DNA from: Cytauxzoon felis
Taxonomy: Eukaryota; Apicomplexa; Aconoidasida; Piroplasmida; Theileriidae
Reading direction: 5' to 3'
Assembly: GCA_020283715.1 (NCBI GenBank)
Contig: JAIQCW010000161.1
Coordinates: 1 to 64,000 of the forward strand
Length of the DNA stretch: 64,000 nucleotides
Within the stretch, counting starts at the first letter, position 1. Each line of letters opens with the position of its first letter. A model generated the notes under the pieces. It searched no databases. It was given only the letters and a program-made list of their open reading frames with translations, and was not told the DNA's origin. This document shows, piece after piece, positions 1 through 10,974 of the stretch. Both the position numbers and the translations under genes were made by a program.

Positions 1-1170
1 AAGGACATAGAGAGCATTAAAATGGGTGACCAGTGAGACCAAGCTTGCAAAGCGCGTTTAGCAGGTTGATTAGCATCAGCACCTTGTGTATTACCACCAG
101 ATGGGTTAGGAGTTCTTGGTATTCCGAAAAGTTCTCCTATTGATGAATTGTTAGGTATAATAGACCCAGCTTTTGGACCAGTACCGCTACCAAGCTGGAA
201 TACTTGGTCCATGGTCCACCAAGCAGGTGTGATAAATTGAATTAACATTGTAGAGATTATTAACAATTTAACAAAGGTGTAATCGTAGTCCTCCCAATTG
301 AATCTATTGGACAAAAATCTACAACAATTGTGGAAGACGAAGGTGAAGAATCCAGAGAGGGGTAGGCCAACGGCATAAATCGCAGCATTAACATTGACGC
401 CAAATGAGAATGATGAGTATATACCATTTGCGAAGGCCATAATTATGACACTCCAATAAAATTGACCCAAGTATCCGTAATCGTCACCGGAAATGAAGAA
501 GATGAATGTGAAGATAGAAGTGAAAAACATAAACCAGTCACATATAATAGATGCAACCCTCTTACAATTAGTTATAACAGCATCCGCATGATCACCAGTC
601 CAACCAGAATAATTATGAGTACTACTAGCACCTTGGGCTAGTTGATAATCATTATTACTGAGACCTGTAGGTGGAAAGTTATTATCTTTTAATTCGTTGT
701 GATTTGAACCGCCTGGGTTATAGTTTGTTACAGTAGTGTCATTACCACGACCACCAATTCTCGCTATCTTGTAAGTACAATCCGTTAGTTTTGTAACAGT
801 ATACGTTGAAGTAGGATGATTATTGCTATATCCCTTATGGCCAGGAGCTAATTTATTTTGTACCCCTCCATCTGTTGATATTGTCGCGAACAACGCAGAT
901 AATAAAACTTGTATAACGGTTCCAACAAAACTAGCCAATTCCATAGGGTTATGTATCTTGTATATGAATAATGGGATCTTATCAAGTGGCAAATGGAATC
1001 GCTTTACGATATGAGGAGCACATAGTACAGCAATCCTGTGCGGTGTTAACATTATAAAACCCGTGAGAAACATGGCAACCTTATGACGTCCCGCAGCAAG
1101 ATTTTCATCAGCAGTAGCACCTTGTTTAAATTTATAAGTATCCAAATATACTGGTGTCTCGAAACCCATT
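1..1170 (-). CDS. Multi-span membrane protein, 3'-truncated by the window edge
   Basis: On the minus strand an ORF begins at the ATG at 1168-1170 (MGFETPVYLD...) and stays open for about 389 codons to base 1, so the C-terminus lies outside the window. It has several hydrophobic stretches: around residues 30-50 (FLTGFIMLTPHRIAVL), 75-95 (ASFVGTVIQVLLSALFA), 215-235 (WFMFFTSIFTFIFFIS), 240-300 and 320-340. Between the second and third lies a hydrophilic loop rich in N, G and T (about residues 100-205). This looks like a polytopic surface or plasma-membrane protein with a large variable loop. Candidate families are the piroplasm Tpr-like integral membrane proteins or a divergent equilibrative nucleoside transporter. 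I cannot choose between them. The start is the first ATG after an AT-rich stretch, and no intron is needed in the visible part. Confidence 0.6.
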
Positions 1171-1261
1171 TTGTTTTATATTTTCCTAATATCCCTTCAT
1201 ATTAATCCAAATTATCCTCCTCCATTTATTTAAAGAATATCCTGAGATCTTTTCACTATCA

Positions 1262-1530
1262 TCTAGTGTTCCACTCGCCGTGGCGGCCTTCTTATTTACT
1301 TCCCCTTCCAGCTCCCGTAGATCGCTTCCAGGTATTCCACTTCCAGTCGAGGTCCAATCCCTAAACTTCCGCCACGATCTCCGGGAGTGGCTTTGCTCTT
1401 TAGAGATAGGTAATTAAAAGAGCTGACGGCAGGATAGACCTCGAGTGGAGAGCTCTCTGCAAGAGGAACAGTGGTGGCTGTAACCTCGGATCGAACTTCA
1501 AGTGTAATGAAGAGAATGATTGTGCCCTTG
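1262..1530. repeat. Modular hairpin-repeat cluster 1 (intergenic)
   Basis: GC-rich mosaic of the dispersed family. It contains the CCAC/GTGG cassette (from about 1268), an antisense F cassette (gctcccgtagatcgcttcc, about 1313-1331), a core cassette in reverse orientation at 1371-1420 with arms GCCAC/GTGGC, and the gagctgacggcagga and gagctctctgcaaga cassettes. It lies between the 5' end of the membrane gene and the 3' end of the next minus-strand gene. The remaining bases up to about 1950 are AT-rich, and I see no gene in them. Confidence 0.85.
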
Positions 1531-1953
1531 GAAAGTCAGTTGAGAATGAGTTATTGGAGAGAATATAAATTAGATGGAAAATAAGGATAAACAAACCTTC
1601 TACGAAACATTATATCCTGTGGAGGGATATTTATGGTTGATATTTCTTGATGAAGTATTGTGATGATTATACTTCTATCGTAATGTAATGATTAAATTTC
1701 TTCCACCTTTATAACTATTAATATAAATTTGATGATAAATGTTATTTAATTATTAATTATTATTTTTTATACATTTAAATATTATACTCTGGTATACTTA
1801 ACCACACAATATGAGTAGTGATTGATGAAGGGAGATAAATATTTATAATTACAAAATTTTATACATTAAATAATAAATTAATTGTGATAATAAAATATTA
1901 TTATATTCAATTTATTTAAAATATTTAAATGTGTAATTATTATTTGATGATGT

Positions 1954-4005
1954 CTATTTCTTCTCTAACTCTTCTTCATATCCACATAAAATCATAGGAT
2001 GAAATTTCTTATCTTGTAATTTTCCTTCAATTTTATATATACCAATCACTATATTCATTAAATGTCTAATACGATTCTCACTCAATCTTATACTCCTATC
2101 ATATCCCAATAACTTCACATTATACTCCTGTAGTAAACCAAATAAACTATTACCCATACCTGAAATCAATAATTGAATATATCATATATAATGTTAGTAT
2201 AACAAAGATAGGTCCAATCCAACTTTCTTCGTCTTGCAGACAGCTCTCCACTTGATGTCCAATCCAACTCTCTTCGTCTTGCAGACAGCTCTTCCAATTA
2301 CCTATCTCTAAAGAGTAAAGCCACTCCCGGAGATCGTGGCAGAGGTGAAGGTAGTGATATAACCTCAAGTGGAACCCGTAGCTGATCTCAGGGAAGCGGA
2401 GGGGGAAGTAAATAGAGAGGCCACCACGGCCAGTGGAAGAGGTGAAGGTAGTGATATAACCTCAAGTGGAACCCGTAGCTGATCTCAGGGAAGCGGAGGG
2501 GGAAGTAAATAGAAGAGCTGACGGCAGGACGACCTCAGGTGGAGGAGCTGTCTTCAAGACATATCTTTGGTATAGGCCTTTGTATTGAATTATTGATAGA
2601 CTAACCGATAGATTTGTATATAATACTTCCTTCGCATTCATTACCTTCTTCTAGCTTGACGATTCTTTTATTGCTTTATGGATATGATGGGTATACTTTC
2701 TAGTCCAACTTACCTCAAGTCAATGAAATTTTTATATTTCTCAAAGGGTCTATTAAATCTGCACGATAATTTGGCAATGTTGAGCAAAATATTATAGCCG
2801 ACTTTAATAATATCTTTACAGGACCATAAATTGTACAGAAATTTATATAAAATATCATTATATAATTCATCTTTAACATATAAATCTATGATGAAGCTAC
2901 GTTTACCATTATATATAGAGATTAAATCTTTTTCACAGTAAACTGAAGTTAGGTTTCTACAATCTCCCTTTATGTCCTCATAATACTTTACCATATATAA
3001 TAGTGATATAATGTTATCAATGAATACATCATAACCACATTCTGAGATTGTTATATTCTCCACCACATTCTCATTGGATAACTGCCTCTTCTTGATATGC
3101 TGTAGTTCCTTCAAACCCCAATCGTATACAAAAAGACCTAAGGATGTAGATAATGTATTAATCCTTAATCATCTACCTGTATTAGAATCTGTAGTCATGA
3201 GGTGATTTAATGCCTGCATTTTGAGCCTATTACTGAATATATTAAACATCATCTCAAGTCCCAAGCTATATTCCATGACTACTATTCTATTGAGTACAGT
3301 AGATAGACTATAAGATCCAGGAACCAGAGGTGTAACGAGGTTGATCTCCTATAGAATTATAAATGAATAATTTAACGAGGTCATCAAATGAATCTGAACA
3401 TCAACTCACATGATCTTCAGGTGTTAAAATGTCAATGAGGTATGAGAGTTCATTATGGAGTTTGAGGTTCAGTACATCATCAAATAGACTATTGATTGTA
3501 TTGGAGGATCCATCTTCCCTCAACTTATATTCGAGGCGTAGGATTTTTATAATCTTGAAGATATATATACCGACATTGACATGGAGATTATTAACGTCAA
3601 TTTTATCCTTCAAATGGGTATTGTACAATGAAAAACTAGAGGAATTTAACAAGAGGATAAAAGAATACCTCACCTTTCCAATGATTTCTCTAGCGATGAT
3701 ATAAACTTTAATTTCTGTCTACTATGGATCTTAGGGCTAACGGTGTGAATAACATCAATGTTAAATGGTGAAAATACAACTTCTCTAGAATTTCTACTAA
3801 AATCATCATTGTTATACAGTGTCTTTAATACATTTAAGTAGTCACTTCTAAATAGATTCAAGTTTCCTTCGTTGACGTCACCATTTCCTAAACAGTGGAA
3901 CAATAAATTCGCCACTACATTAGCTCTATCGCCCCTAATACATAGCTCTGGTATTAGATCAACCAATCTCCTAGATCCATAAATTACACATTTTCCTACA
4001 GTCAT
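1954..4005 (-). CDS. Unknown protein, multi-exon
   Basis: I do not recognise a family. The start is placed at the ATG at 4003-4005 (MTVGKCVIYGSRRLVDLIPEL...). The first exon ends ...SSLEKSLE at a consensus donor, and a 37-nt intron (about 3642-3678) joins it to FSLYNTHLKDKIDVNNL... Later exons read ...INLVTPLVPGSYSLSTVLNRIVVMEYSLGLEMM..., then LFVYDWGLKELQHIKKRQ... (to about 2716), then MGNSLFGLLQEYNVKLLGYD..., ending at 1954 in EEELEKK. Between the last two exons is an intron of about 0.5 kb that holds repeat cluster 2. The phase of that last junction is not resolved, so exon boundaries there are tentative. The composition is soluble and helical, with no signal peptide. It is divergent from the helicase gene that starts at 4228. 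Confidence 0.55.
2200..2570. repeat. Modular hairpin-repeat cluster 2 (intronic)
   Basis: The cluster contains GTCT-TGC-AGAC hairpins (2231-2241 and again about 2277-2287), a forward core with CTCT/AGAG arms at 2306-2315, and a near-exact internal duplication of the segment with 'gaggtgaaggtagtgatataacc' followed by an E cassette (about 2342-2425 and 2440-2510). It also has CCAC/GTGG and ctgacggcag cassettes. In this copy the usual open frame is lost (...aagtggaacccgtagctga...). The core is antisense to the host gene. The cluster lies inside an intron of the 1954-4005 gene. Confidence 0.85.
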
Positions 4006-4227
4006 GTGAATTATGGATGAAGGTGTTGAAAGAATCACATGTAGAAGTTGATTAGATATAAATTTACATCAATTACAGTGTATAGAATTGATTTCAAGCG
4101 TCAGTTGATATTCATGTGCGACTTCCATCGTCATCCCTTACCCTTGGATGCTCGCCTGACATTGGACTACCTTCATGAGATTCTTCGAACAAATATGCGT
4201 TTGATGTATTAAAATTAAAAAAATAAA

Positions 4228-5637
4228 ATGGTAGAAAAGGATAAAGTGGTATACGAGACCTCTGAAGATTGTCCAGTGGTGGAATCATTTGAAGAGTTGG
4301 GTTTAAAGGAGGAGATATTAAAGGGTATATTTGCATATGGTTTTGATCGTCCATCTGCTGTACAACAAAGGGCTATAAGGCCTATAATTGATGGTAGAGA
4401 TGTGATTATTCAATCGCAAAGTGGTACTGGAAAAACATGCGTATTTTGTCTTGGCGCATTACAGACTGTAAATTCTACGGTTAAAGAGACTCAGATTTTA
4501 TTATTATCGCCAACTAGAGAATTAGCTGAACAATCACAAAAAGTATGTTTGGCTTTAGGTGATTATTGTAACGTTGAGGTATGTATTGATCGTTATTTTC
4601 TTCACTTTCCCTCTTAGGTTCATTGCTGTATTGGTGGTAAAAAGGTATCGGATGATATAAAGGCTCTAGAATCGGGGGTACATATTGTATCTGGTACTCC
4701 TGGTAGAGTCAATCATATGATATCAGAGAAACATTTAAATACTAGAAATATTAAGCAATTAATATTAGATGAAGCTGATGAAATGTTAAATAGAGGTTTT
4801 AAAGATCAAGTCTATTCAGTTTATCGTTACTTACCCCCTACCATTCAAGTAGTATTAGTCTCTGCTACATTGCCAAATGATGTTATAGAAATTACCAATA
4901 AATTTATGAACAATCCTTTCCGGGTATTGGTCAAACGTGATGAATTGACTCTGGAAGGCATCAAACAATTTTTTATATCCATTGAGAAGGAACAATGGAA
5001 ATTTGATACGTTATGCGATTTATACGAGTCATTAATCATTACACAGGCTGTAATTTTCTGTAATACTAAAGAGAAGGTCGATTGGTTATCGAAGAAGATG
5101 AAAGACGCTAATTTTGATGTGAGTTTTTATTTCACGCACTGAAGCTCTCTTCATCCATGGGAATTTTCCTCGATTCCCCATTTATCATCGTTTACCCAAT
5201 ATTGCCTCATAATATTTATTTTCCCCCATTGAAATTCCTTCCATCAATCCTCCATCTTCTATATTCTTCTACAGGTGTGTAAGATGCATGGTGAAATGTC
5301 TCAGAGGGAGCGTAATGATATAATGCAAAAGTTTAGAAGAGGTGAATCGCGTGTATTGATATCTACAGATCTTTGGGGTAGAGGATTAGATGTACAACAA
5401 GTATCATTGGTGGTTAATTATGATTTGCCAAATAGTCGTGAGAATTATATCCACCGTATCGGAAGATCAGGAAGGTATGGACGTAAAGGTGTTGCAATAA
5501 ATTTCGTCAAGGCAAGTTGAACATTTATATCCTTCTCAATTTAATAGGATGATGATATTCGTATACTCAGGGATATTGAACAATACTACTCCACTCAAAT
5601 TGATGAAATGCCCATGAACATATCAGAATTGCTATAA
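4228..5637 (+). CDS. EIF4A3: DEAD-box RNA helicase, eIF4A-III/FAL1 type
   Basis: ATP-dependent RNA helicase. The motifs run in order: Q-motif region ([14 protein letters not shown]), motif I (SQSGTGKT), [17 protein letters not shown] box (LDEADEML), SAT, then exon 3 with [14 protein letters not shown] and HRIGRSGR. The tail [24 protein letters not shown] with [19 protein letters not shown] is typical of eIF4A-III, the exon junction complex helicase, rather than of other DEAD proteins. The exons by eye are 4228-4579, 4618-5118, 5275-5511 and 5548-5637. The third intron starts GC (aag|gcaagt) and ends ...aatag, so it appears to be a GC-AG intron. The total is about 393 codons, the normal family length. 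The canonical 'WARGLD' is here 'WGRGLD'. It probably acts in nuclear mRNA processing or pre-rRNA processing. Confidence 0.9.
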
Positions 5638-5802
5638 TCGCAGAAGGAAATTCCACGAAGAGAAGATGGAAGATTCCACGCATGATGAAAAGTTTCAAAC
5701 TAATCAACTCAACTTCATTCTCTATCATTAAAGTTTTATACATCATCATTCAATTCCTCCGTAATATATCAAACTTTTATCCCCTGGGTTGTATCGATTC
5801 CA

Positions 5803-6978
5803 ATGAAGGATGTGTCGAGGAGGAAGAGGATGGTATGGGCTTCTAGAGATATTATCAAATCTACTCCATTGTTTAATAAATTCTTGTACGAAAGTGTAAA
5901 TTTAATAGTGTTGACATTATGTAATATGCATTGTAAGACTAGTGTAGATATGGTAGATGATGTGGATGTGATTGATGGATTGATGAAATATTTGACAATA
6001 ACAAAATTATATATTAATGACAAGTTGATTAATATATTTAATATTAAAGGATTAATAAATTATATCGAAGGATTTATATCTGTTTCTAGAGGTGTAGAAT
6101 ATGTAGACAACTCGGAACACAAATTGATGAACGACCAGCTATGTATAAAATATCCGAGTAATTTACATAATTTAATGTTAAAATTATTAAAAGATATTAA
6201 TTCAAGTAGGAAAGTTATAAATAATTATACTTCTTTTCTGTTGATTAAATATAATCAAATTATACGTAGCCAAGTGTTGAACCTGGTACCTAGTACTAAT
6301 AATCAGTATGTATGTGACCGTATACTACTATCAAATTGTCTATATAAGCTATTGTATACTAAAGGATATAAATTAATTGATGCAACGGTAATACCTCTAA
6401 GTGACTTATATAACATTAATACTAATATCATCTATAATAATGGACCATTTTTATTATGCCTATGTACCATAGATCAGTACCCAAACACCCTTGTAACACT
6501 AATAGACTGTATTAATACCAATGGTCTTAACCTCATGATACCATTGATAACCCTCAAACAGTTAAAGATCATTTCAATGTACAGTTATAAAATTGATGTA
6601 AATCTCATTACAGAATATGAGAATGAACTCAATTACCGAATGATAAATAGGAAAGATGATGTAATGAAGTGCAGTAACAACAAATATAAATCATCATACA
6701 GTACCCTCTTAAGAGAACGTGATATATCTTCTATTATACCCAAACGATTAGATTTCAATGATTTATTATTTGTCTATCTCGTTATAAAATCAGAGTGTCG
6801 GAAGAAATTTTTAATTTCAAGTCCATTCATAGGCCTAAATGATTTCAAAATGTTAACCTCACCAATTATACCCAAATTAGATGACATCAAGCCGAAAAAA
6901 CTAAACAAACATATATGGAAGCACTATATTTACAAATGCATAGAGAATAGACACAATAAAATAATCTATATTAACTGA
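5803..6978 (+). CDS. Unknown protein, single exon, 391 aa
   Basis: An uninterrupted ORF starts at the ATG at 5803 (MKDVSRRKRMVWASRDII...) and ends at 6978. It is rich in I, L, N and K, basic at both ends (first 10 residues and the last 30, ...KHIWKHYIYKCIENRHNKII). It has short hydrophobic patches (VNLIVLTLCNMHC, GPFLLCLCTI) but no clear signal peptide or membrane segment. I recognise no domain. The basic N-terminus could be an organelle-targeting sequence. It lies 165 bp downstream of the helicase gene on the same strand. Confidence 0.6.
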   Translation: MKDVSRRKRMVWASRDIIKSTPLFNKFLYESVNLIVLTLCNMHCKTSVDMVDDVDVIDGLMKYLTITKLYINDKLINIFNIKGLINYIEGFISVSRGVEYVDNSEHKLMNDQLCIKYPSNLHNLMLKLLKDINSSRKVINNYTSFLLIKYNQIIRSQVLNLVPSTNNQYVCDRILLSNCLYKLLYTKGYKLIDATVIPLSDLYNINTNIIYNNGPFLLCLCTIDQYPNTLVTLIDCINTNGLNLMIPLITLKQLKIISMYSYKIDVNLITEYENELNYRMINRKDDVMKCSNNKYKSSYSTLLRERDISSIIPKRLDFNDLLFVYLVIKSECRKKFLISSPFIGLNDFKMLTSPIIPKLDDIKPKKLNKHIWKHYIYKCIENRHNKIIYIN

Positions 6979-7039
6979 GATGTTGGTCATCCAAATATTA
7001 GTATCCATAATAGTTAGAGTATCGTATCATGGTCTTGAG

Positions 7040-7245
7040 AATCTCTTCATCCTCTTGCAGAGAGCTCTTCCAATTACCTATCCCTGAAGGGTATAGCCAC
7101 TCTCAGAGATCGTGGCGGAAGTTTAGTTATTAAACCTCAAGTGGAATACCTGGAAGCGATCTACGGGAGCTGGAAGGGGAGCTAAATAAAGGAGCTGACG
7201 GCAGGATAGACCTCAGGTGGAACGCCTAGTGGAAGACAATGAAAA
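7040..7245. repeat. Modular hairpin-repeat cluster 3 (intergenic)
   Basis: The gap of about 300 bp between the 5803-6978 gene and the AP sigma gene is mostly this cluster. The forward core carries the compensated arms CCCT-GA-AGGG (7082-7091) in place of CTCT-AA-AGAG. It is followed by an F cassette (7149-7177) with arms CCT/AGG and AGC/GCT around GATCTACGGGA, then the ctgacggcag cassette and a degraded 'acgcctagtgg'. Confidence 0.85.
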
Positions 7246-7281
7246 TTTATGTATGTATTCTGATGTTAGTATTATTATTGA

Positions 7282-7752
7282 TTATTTCCCCTTTGCTCCA
7301 TCATAGAGTGAGATTGGATAGAGAATATTGGTAGAGTTGGCGTCGACGATTCGACCGTTTACGATCATTTCATCGAGGATAAAGTGTGCTCTTTCAAGAT
7401 TGAACATGATATCAAGTTCACAGACAGATTCAAAATAACGATCCATCGTCTCTACGATATTTTGTATTAATTCCAGCATGGCCAATTCATTTTCATCTTC
7501 ACTGGTACCGATTATTAGATACAAATTGGCATATCTATAGATGTTAAATATATGTTTATATAGAAAATACCTCCGATATATTATAGTTGTTCCTCTCAAG
7601 TGTATAAATGAGGACTGAGATTCATCTCTACATAAACATTTACGTATTAACTCAGATTCTAATGTACATTTATCTTCAATCGAATAGGATTCATAATATT
7701 TACTCAATCTAGTTTGTCCTAATTTATTAATCATCAATATAAATTTTATCAT
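7282..7752 (-). CDS. Adaptor-protein complex sigma subunit, AP-4 sigma-like
   Basis: Small clathrin-adaptor (longin-fold) subunit of a vesicle-coat adaptor. The N-terminus MIKFILMINKLGQTRLSKYYE, the central YANLYLIIGTSEDENELAMLELIQ and VCELDIMFNLERAHFILDEMIVNG are family signatures. 'NKLGQTRLSKYY' fits AP-4 sigma best. The ORF is open throughout, but residues FLYKHIFNIYR interrupt the conserved 'YRRYANLY' and match a 36-nt gt...ag intron at 7535-7570. The spliced CDS would therefore be complement(7282-7534, 7571-7752), 144 codons, the usual family length. That intron is a multiple of three and stop-free. The gene starts within 90 bp of the divergent gene on the plus strand. Confidence 0.85.
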   Translation of the reverse strand: MIKFILMINKLGQTRLSKYYESYSIEDKCTLESELIRKCLCRDESQSSFIHLRGTTIIYRRYFLYKHIFNIYRYANLYLIIGTSEDENELAMLELIQNIVETMDRYFESVCELDIMFNLERAHFILDEMIVNGRIVDANSTNILYPISLYDGAKGK

Positions 7753-7841
7753 TTTTATATTATACCCTTTGGGTATATCCTCTGTCTATTATAGGGGTGT
7801 ATGAATTGTCTCGGAGGAATAACAATGTAATTTTTAAAGAT

Positions 7842-10808
7842 ATGGATATCTCCCATGATTTATCAGATTTATTTAATGATGAATCATTTTCAAAGATATT
7901 AAAGGAATTAGATGATTCAAGTTTATTGAATAATCTGGATGATTCACATAGTAAACATGATGCTAGTAGTAGTAGATTATCTGACTTAAGTAGTAAATCA
8001 GTTGATAAAAGTAGTAATTTTATTGATAATAACACTAATGTAGATGTCATTAAGCAGAATATAAATACACATTTAACCCATGATACTATTTCACAAGTGT
8101 CTACAACCAATACACATGACGAAGGTCATCATCAAAGGTCACTTTGGGCAGAGTTTGAAAATGACTTTGATACTGTAATTCAAACAAGTTTCAATCCCGT
8201 TATATCGCATCTATTAAACACTGTTATTCATATTAGTATGTCGACCTTCCATATAACCATTCATACTTCAGATAATAAAAATGTATCATATACTCGAAAG
8301 AAGGAATATGTCAAAAACTTGATCGAATCCACTGTATGTTTATTGCTCCTTCCCTTCCAGTCGCCTTCCACCTGAGGTCCAATCCACCTCTCCTTGTCTT
8401 GCAGACAGCTCTTCCAATTACCTCCCCGTAAACGGTAAAGCCACTCCCGGAGATCGTGGCGGAAGTTTAGTCATTAGACCTCAAGTGGAGAACCCGTAGC
8501 TGATCTCAGGGAAGCGGAGGGGGAAGTAAATAGAGAGGCCACCACGGCGAGTGGAAGAGTAGAGGATAGTGATTGGACCTCAGGTGGAGAACCCGTAGCT
8601 GATCTCAGGGAAGCGAAGGGTGAGGTAATTAGAAGAAGGCTCCACGCCGAGTGGAACAGAGGTTGTAACCTCAGCTGGAACGGCATGATAAAGAGAGTTG
8701 GATTGGACCTTGGGAGACCCACCATGACAACTGGTAAACAATAATAGATATCAAATTTAATACTTTTTATACAACATCCAATACTCCATTATAGGTGAAT
8801 GAATATAAGATGACGTGGAAAAGTTTGTATAAAGTTGATGGTACTTCTTATACTACAAGTCAACTTAAATCATTTGATTTGAAATTGATCGATAGATTTA
8901 GATCCATTACAAAATGTATGAGACATAAAGTTAGATTTAATGATTTCGGTATTAAATCTATTGGTCTTGTTGATGATATCGATAGAAAAGATTTTATTAA
9001 TGCTCTTATGAATGGTGGTGGTAAAGATTATTTTTATCATTTATTGGATTATTTATTTAATTTAATTGATGATGATCATTATAAATTTAAATTATCTTAT
9101 ACGATTGATATTATTTATTTGATTTTAAAGACTTTACCTGAGTTGACGCTAAAATTTATTATTCCTAGGGATAAACGTGAGTTTAATTATGTATTTAAAC
9201 ATTTAATTATTATTTATAGACTCTACATTATTAATGGAACGTCGTAGTTATTTTAAAAGATTGATGTTTATTACAAAGAAACTTATTGATTATGATTTGG
9301 AATTAGAAATAAAAGAGATGTATGTTAGTGGTGTTAGAGGTTTATATAAACCATTTTATGGTAAATTAAGTAATGGATATAATTCTATTTATAAGAGTAT
9401 AATAATGTATCGTATATTATCTTTAGTTGATGTAATGATAAATTTTTTTATATCATTAGATGAAGATATTTTAAATAATTATTTAAAGGTCCTTAAAAAA
9501 TATTTTATTATACCATTTTTAAGTATAAAATGTTATCATGAATTATTTATACCTGTTGTTGGTAATATAGAAGTTGATGCTACACAAATGGATATAGATT
9601 ATTTAAATTTAATTAAAATGTATATTTATCCACCACCACCATTATATTTAATTAGATTGAAATTTATTAAATTATTATATAATCTTATTATTACATTTGA
9701 TTGTAATTATTCATTACAGTATAATAATGTCAATTCATTATTAATGTCTTCTAAATTTCTTGGACAAAAATATAAAGTTGATTTAGTTATATCTTCTATT
9801 ATTTATTTATATGTTTATGGATTTTCATTTTATTTTTTTATTGAATATATTAAATGTAATATCGAATATAAAATCATATTTTATGGGGATTATATTTTTA
9901 GAATGCCCCATTTTATTAATAATTATATGAGGTTGGATGAATCATTGATTGAGTATATGATATATGATTATCAATATTGGACATTGAAGATATTGGGTAT
10001 ATTAAATTTGAATTTTATAACTAATGATGAATTTCTTAATATAAAATCTATAGATTTGATAAAGAATACTATAATTAAACGTATACTTATTACTATATTT
10101 CATTATTTAACATATAATAATGAAAAGGATGAAGATGAAAATATAAATTCTATAAGTGGGGGAAAGAGGGTTAAATCTACAAAGAATAAAAGTGGGGGTA
10201 GAAAATGTGGTAATAATCGTCGTAGTGTTGTTGGTATAAATAGTATATGTAATAGTATGGGTGGTACATATAGTAATGATCCTATTTCACCTTCACATTA
10301 TTGTTTTCGTGTAGAACCATATAATATATCATCAATTATATATTTGATATCTAGAATTCCATCAAATTCAACACCTATATATTATCCACCAATCTCTATA
10401 AAATATAATCGCTATGTCGTTAGCTACTTAACTAGTGAACAGATTGAAGATATAGTTAAGACTAGGGCTGCTATAGATTATACTACTGTTAGTACAAAGG
10501 TTGTCAATTATGGTTATATAGATGAAAATAGCAAAAATTTAAAATTTACTCGTGGGGATTGTGGGGATAAAAAACACCATAATAATAGTAATAAACCCCA
10601 TGATATACCTAGTTGTACATTAAAGTGTGTAATATCTTTACATGATGCACAGAATATAAACCATAATACAATCAAGGATACAAGAAGAAATGTAATTACA
10701 CTCTCGTTAAACTTTTTACTAAAGTGTAAATCAAGTAAACTATACAATGACCTTGTACCATTCTACAATTCGATACTCTATATATTAAAAGATAAAGTCG
10801 ATATATGA
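7842..10808 (+). CDS. Large unknown helical protein, three exons
   Basis: Exon 1 starts at the ATG at 7842 (MDISHDLSDLF..., frame open from 7797 after a possible acceptor) and ends at 8333. An intron of 461 nt (8334-8794) carries repeat cluster 4. Exon 2 (8795-9176, NEYKMTWKSLYKVDG...) ends at a consensus donor gtgagt, with a 43-nt intron 9177-9219. Exon 3 runs to 10808. The product is about 800 aa. The N-terminal part is acidic and serine-rich. The rest is very rich in I, Y and L, with helical hydrophobic segments (e.g. SSIIYLYVYGFSFYFFIEYI) that could be the core of a helical-repeat scaffold. A basic GGKRVKSTKNKSGGRK linker sits at about exon 3 residue 310. I cannot assign a family. No signal peptide is seen. 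Confidence 0.55.
8350..8715. repeat. Modular hairpin-repeat cluster 4 (intronic)
   Basis: This cluster sits inside the 461-nt intron of the 7842-10808 gene. The forward core carries the compensated arms CCGT-AA-ACGG (8426-8435). Two E cassettes follow (the first at 8493-8521 with arms CCC/GGG and GCT/AGC around GATCTCAGGGA; the second about 8590-8618). CCAC/GTGG cassettes are present in two loop versions, GGCGA (about 8542) and GCCGA (about 8643). Confidence 0.85.
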
Positions 10809-10895
10809 TGATTGTAGGGGGGAAATGGTGATTGTATGAGAAGTGATAATTGTAGGGTGAAAATGATGATTGTAGGGGGGAAATGGTGATTGTAG
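10808..10895. repeat. Short G-run tandem repeat
   Basis: Directly after the stop codon at 10808, a unit of about 29 bp (atgattgtaggggggaaat...) appears at about 10808-10836 and again at about 10866-10894, with a diverged copy between. Each main copy has a run of six G. The repeat lies between convergent genes. Confidence 0.75.
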
Positions 10896-10974
10896 AAAAT
10901 GTATATTATCCCCATATTTCTCGATAATAATCTTCTTCAGTATATATATACAATGTAATAAATAGAAAATTAAA

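Noticed and set aside
2200..2570. CRISPR-like array because of regularly repeated segments
   Set aside because: Repeats are variable in order, strand and spacing, there are no unique spacers of constant length, and the genome is eukaryotic.
8474..8725. A proline/serine/leucine-rich ORF ([15 protein letters not shown]...)
   Set aside because: It is the antisense reading of E cassettes. The same peptide appears wherever the cassette lies in that orientation.
10808..10895. Interstitial telomere-like sequence from the G runs
   Set aside because: The unit does not match TTTAGGG-type repeats, and it is a local tandem duplication at a gene 3' end.
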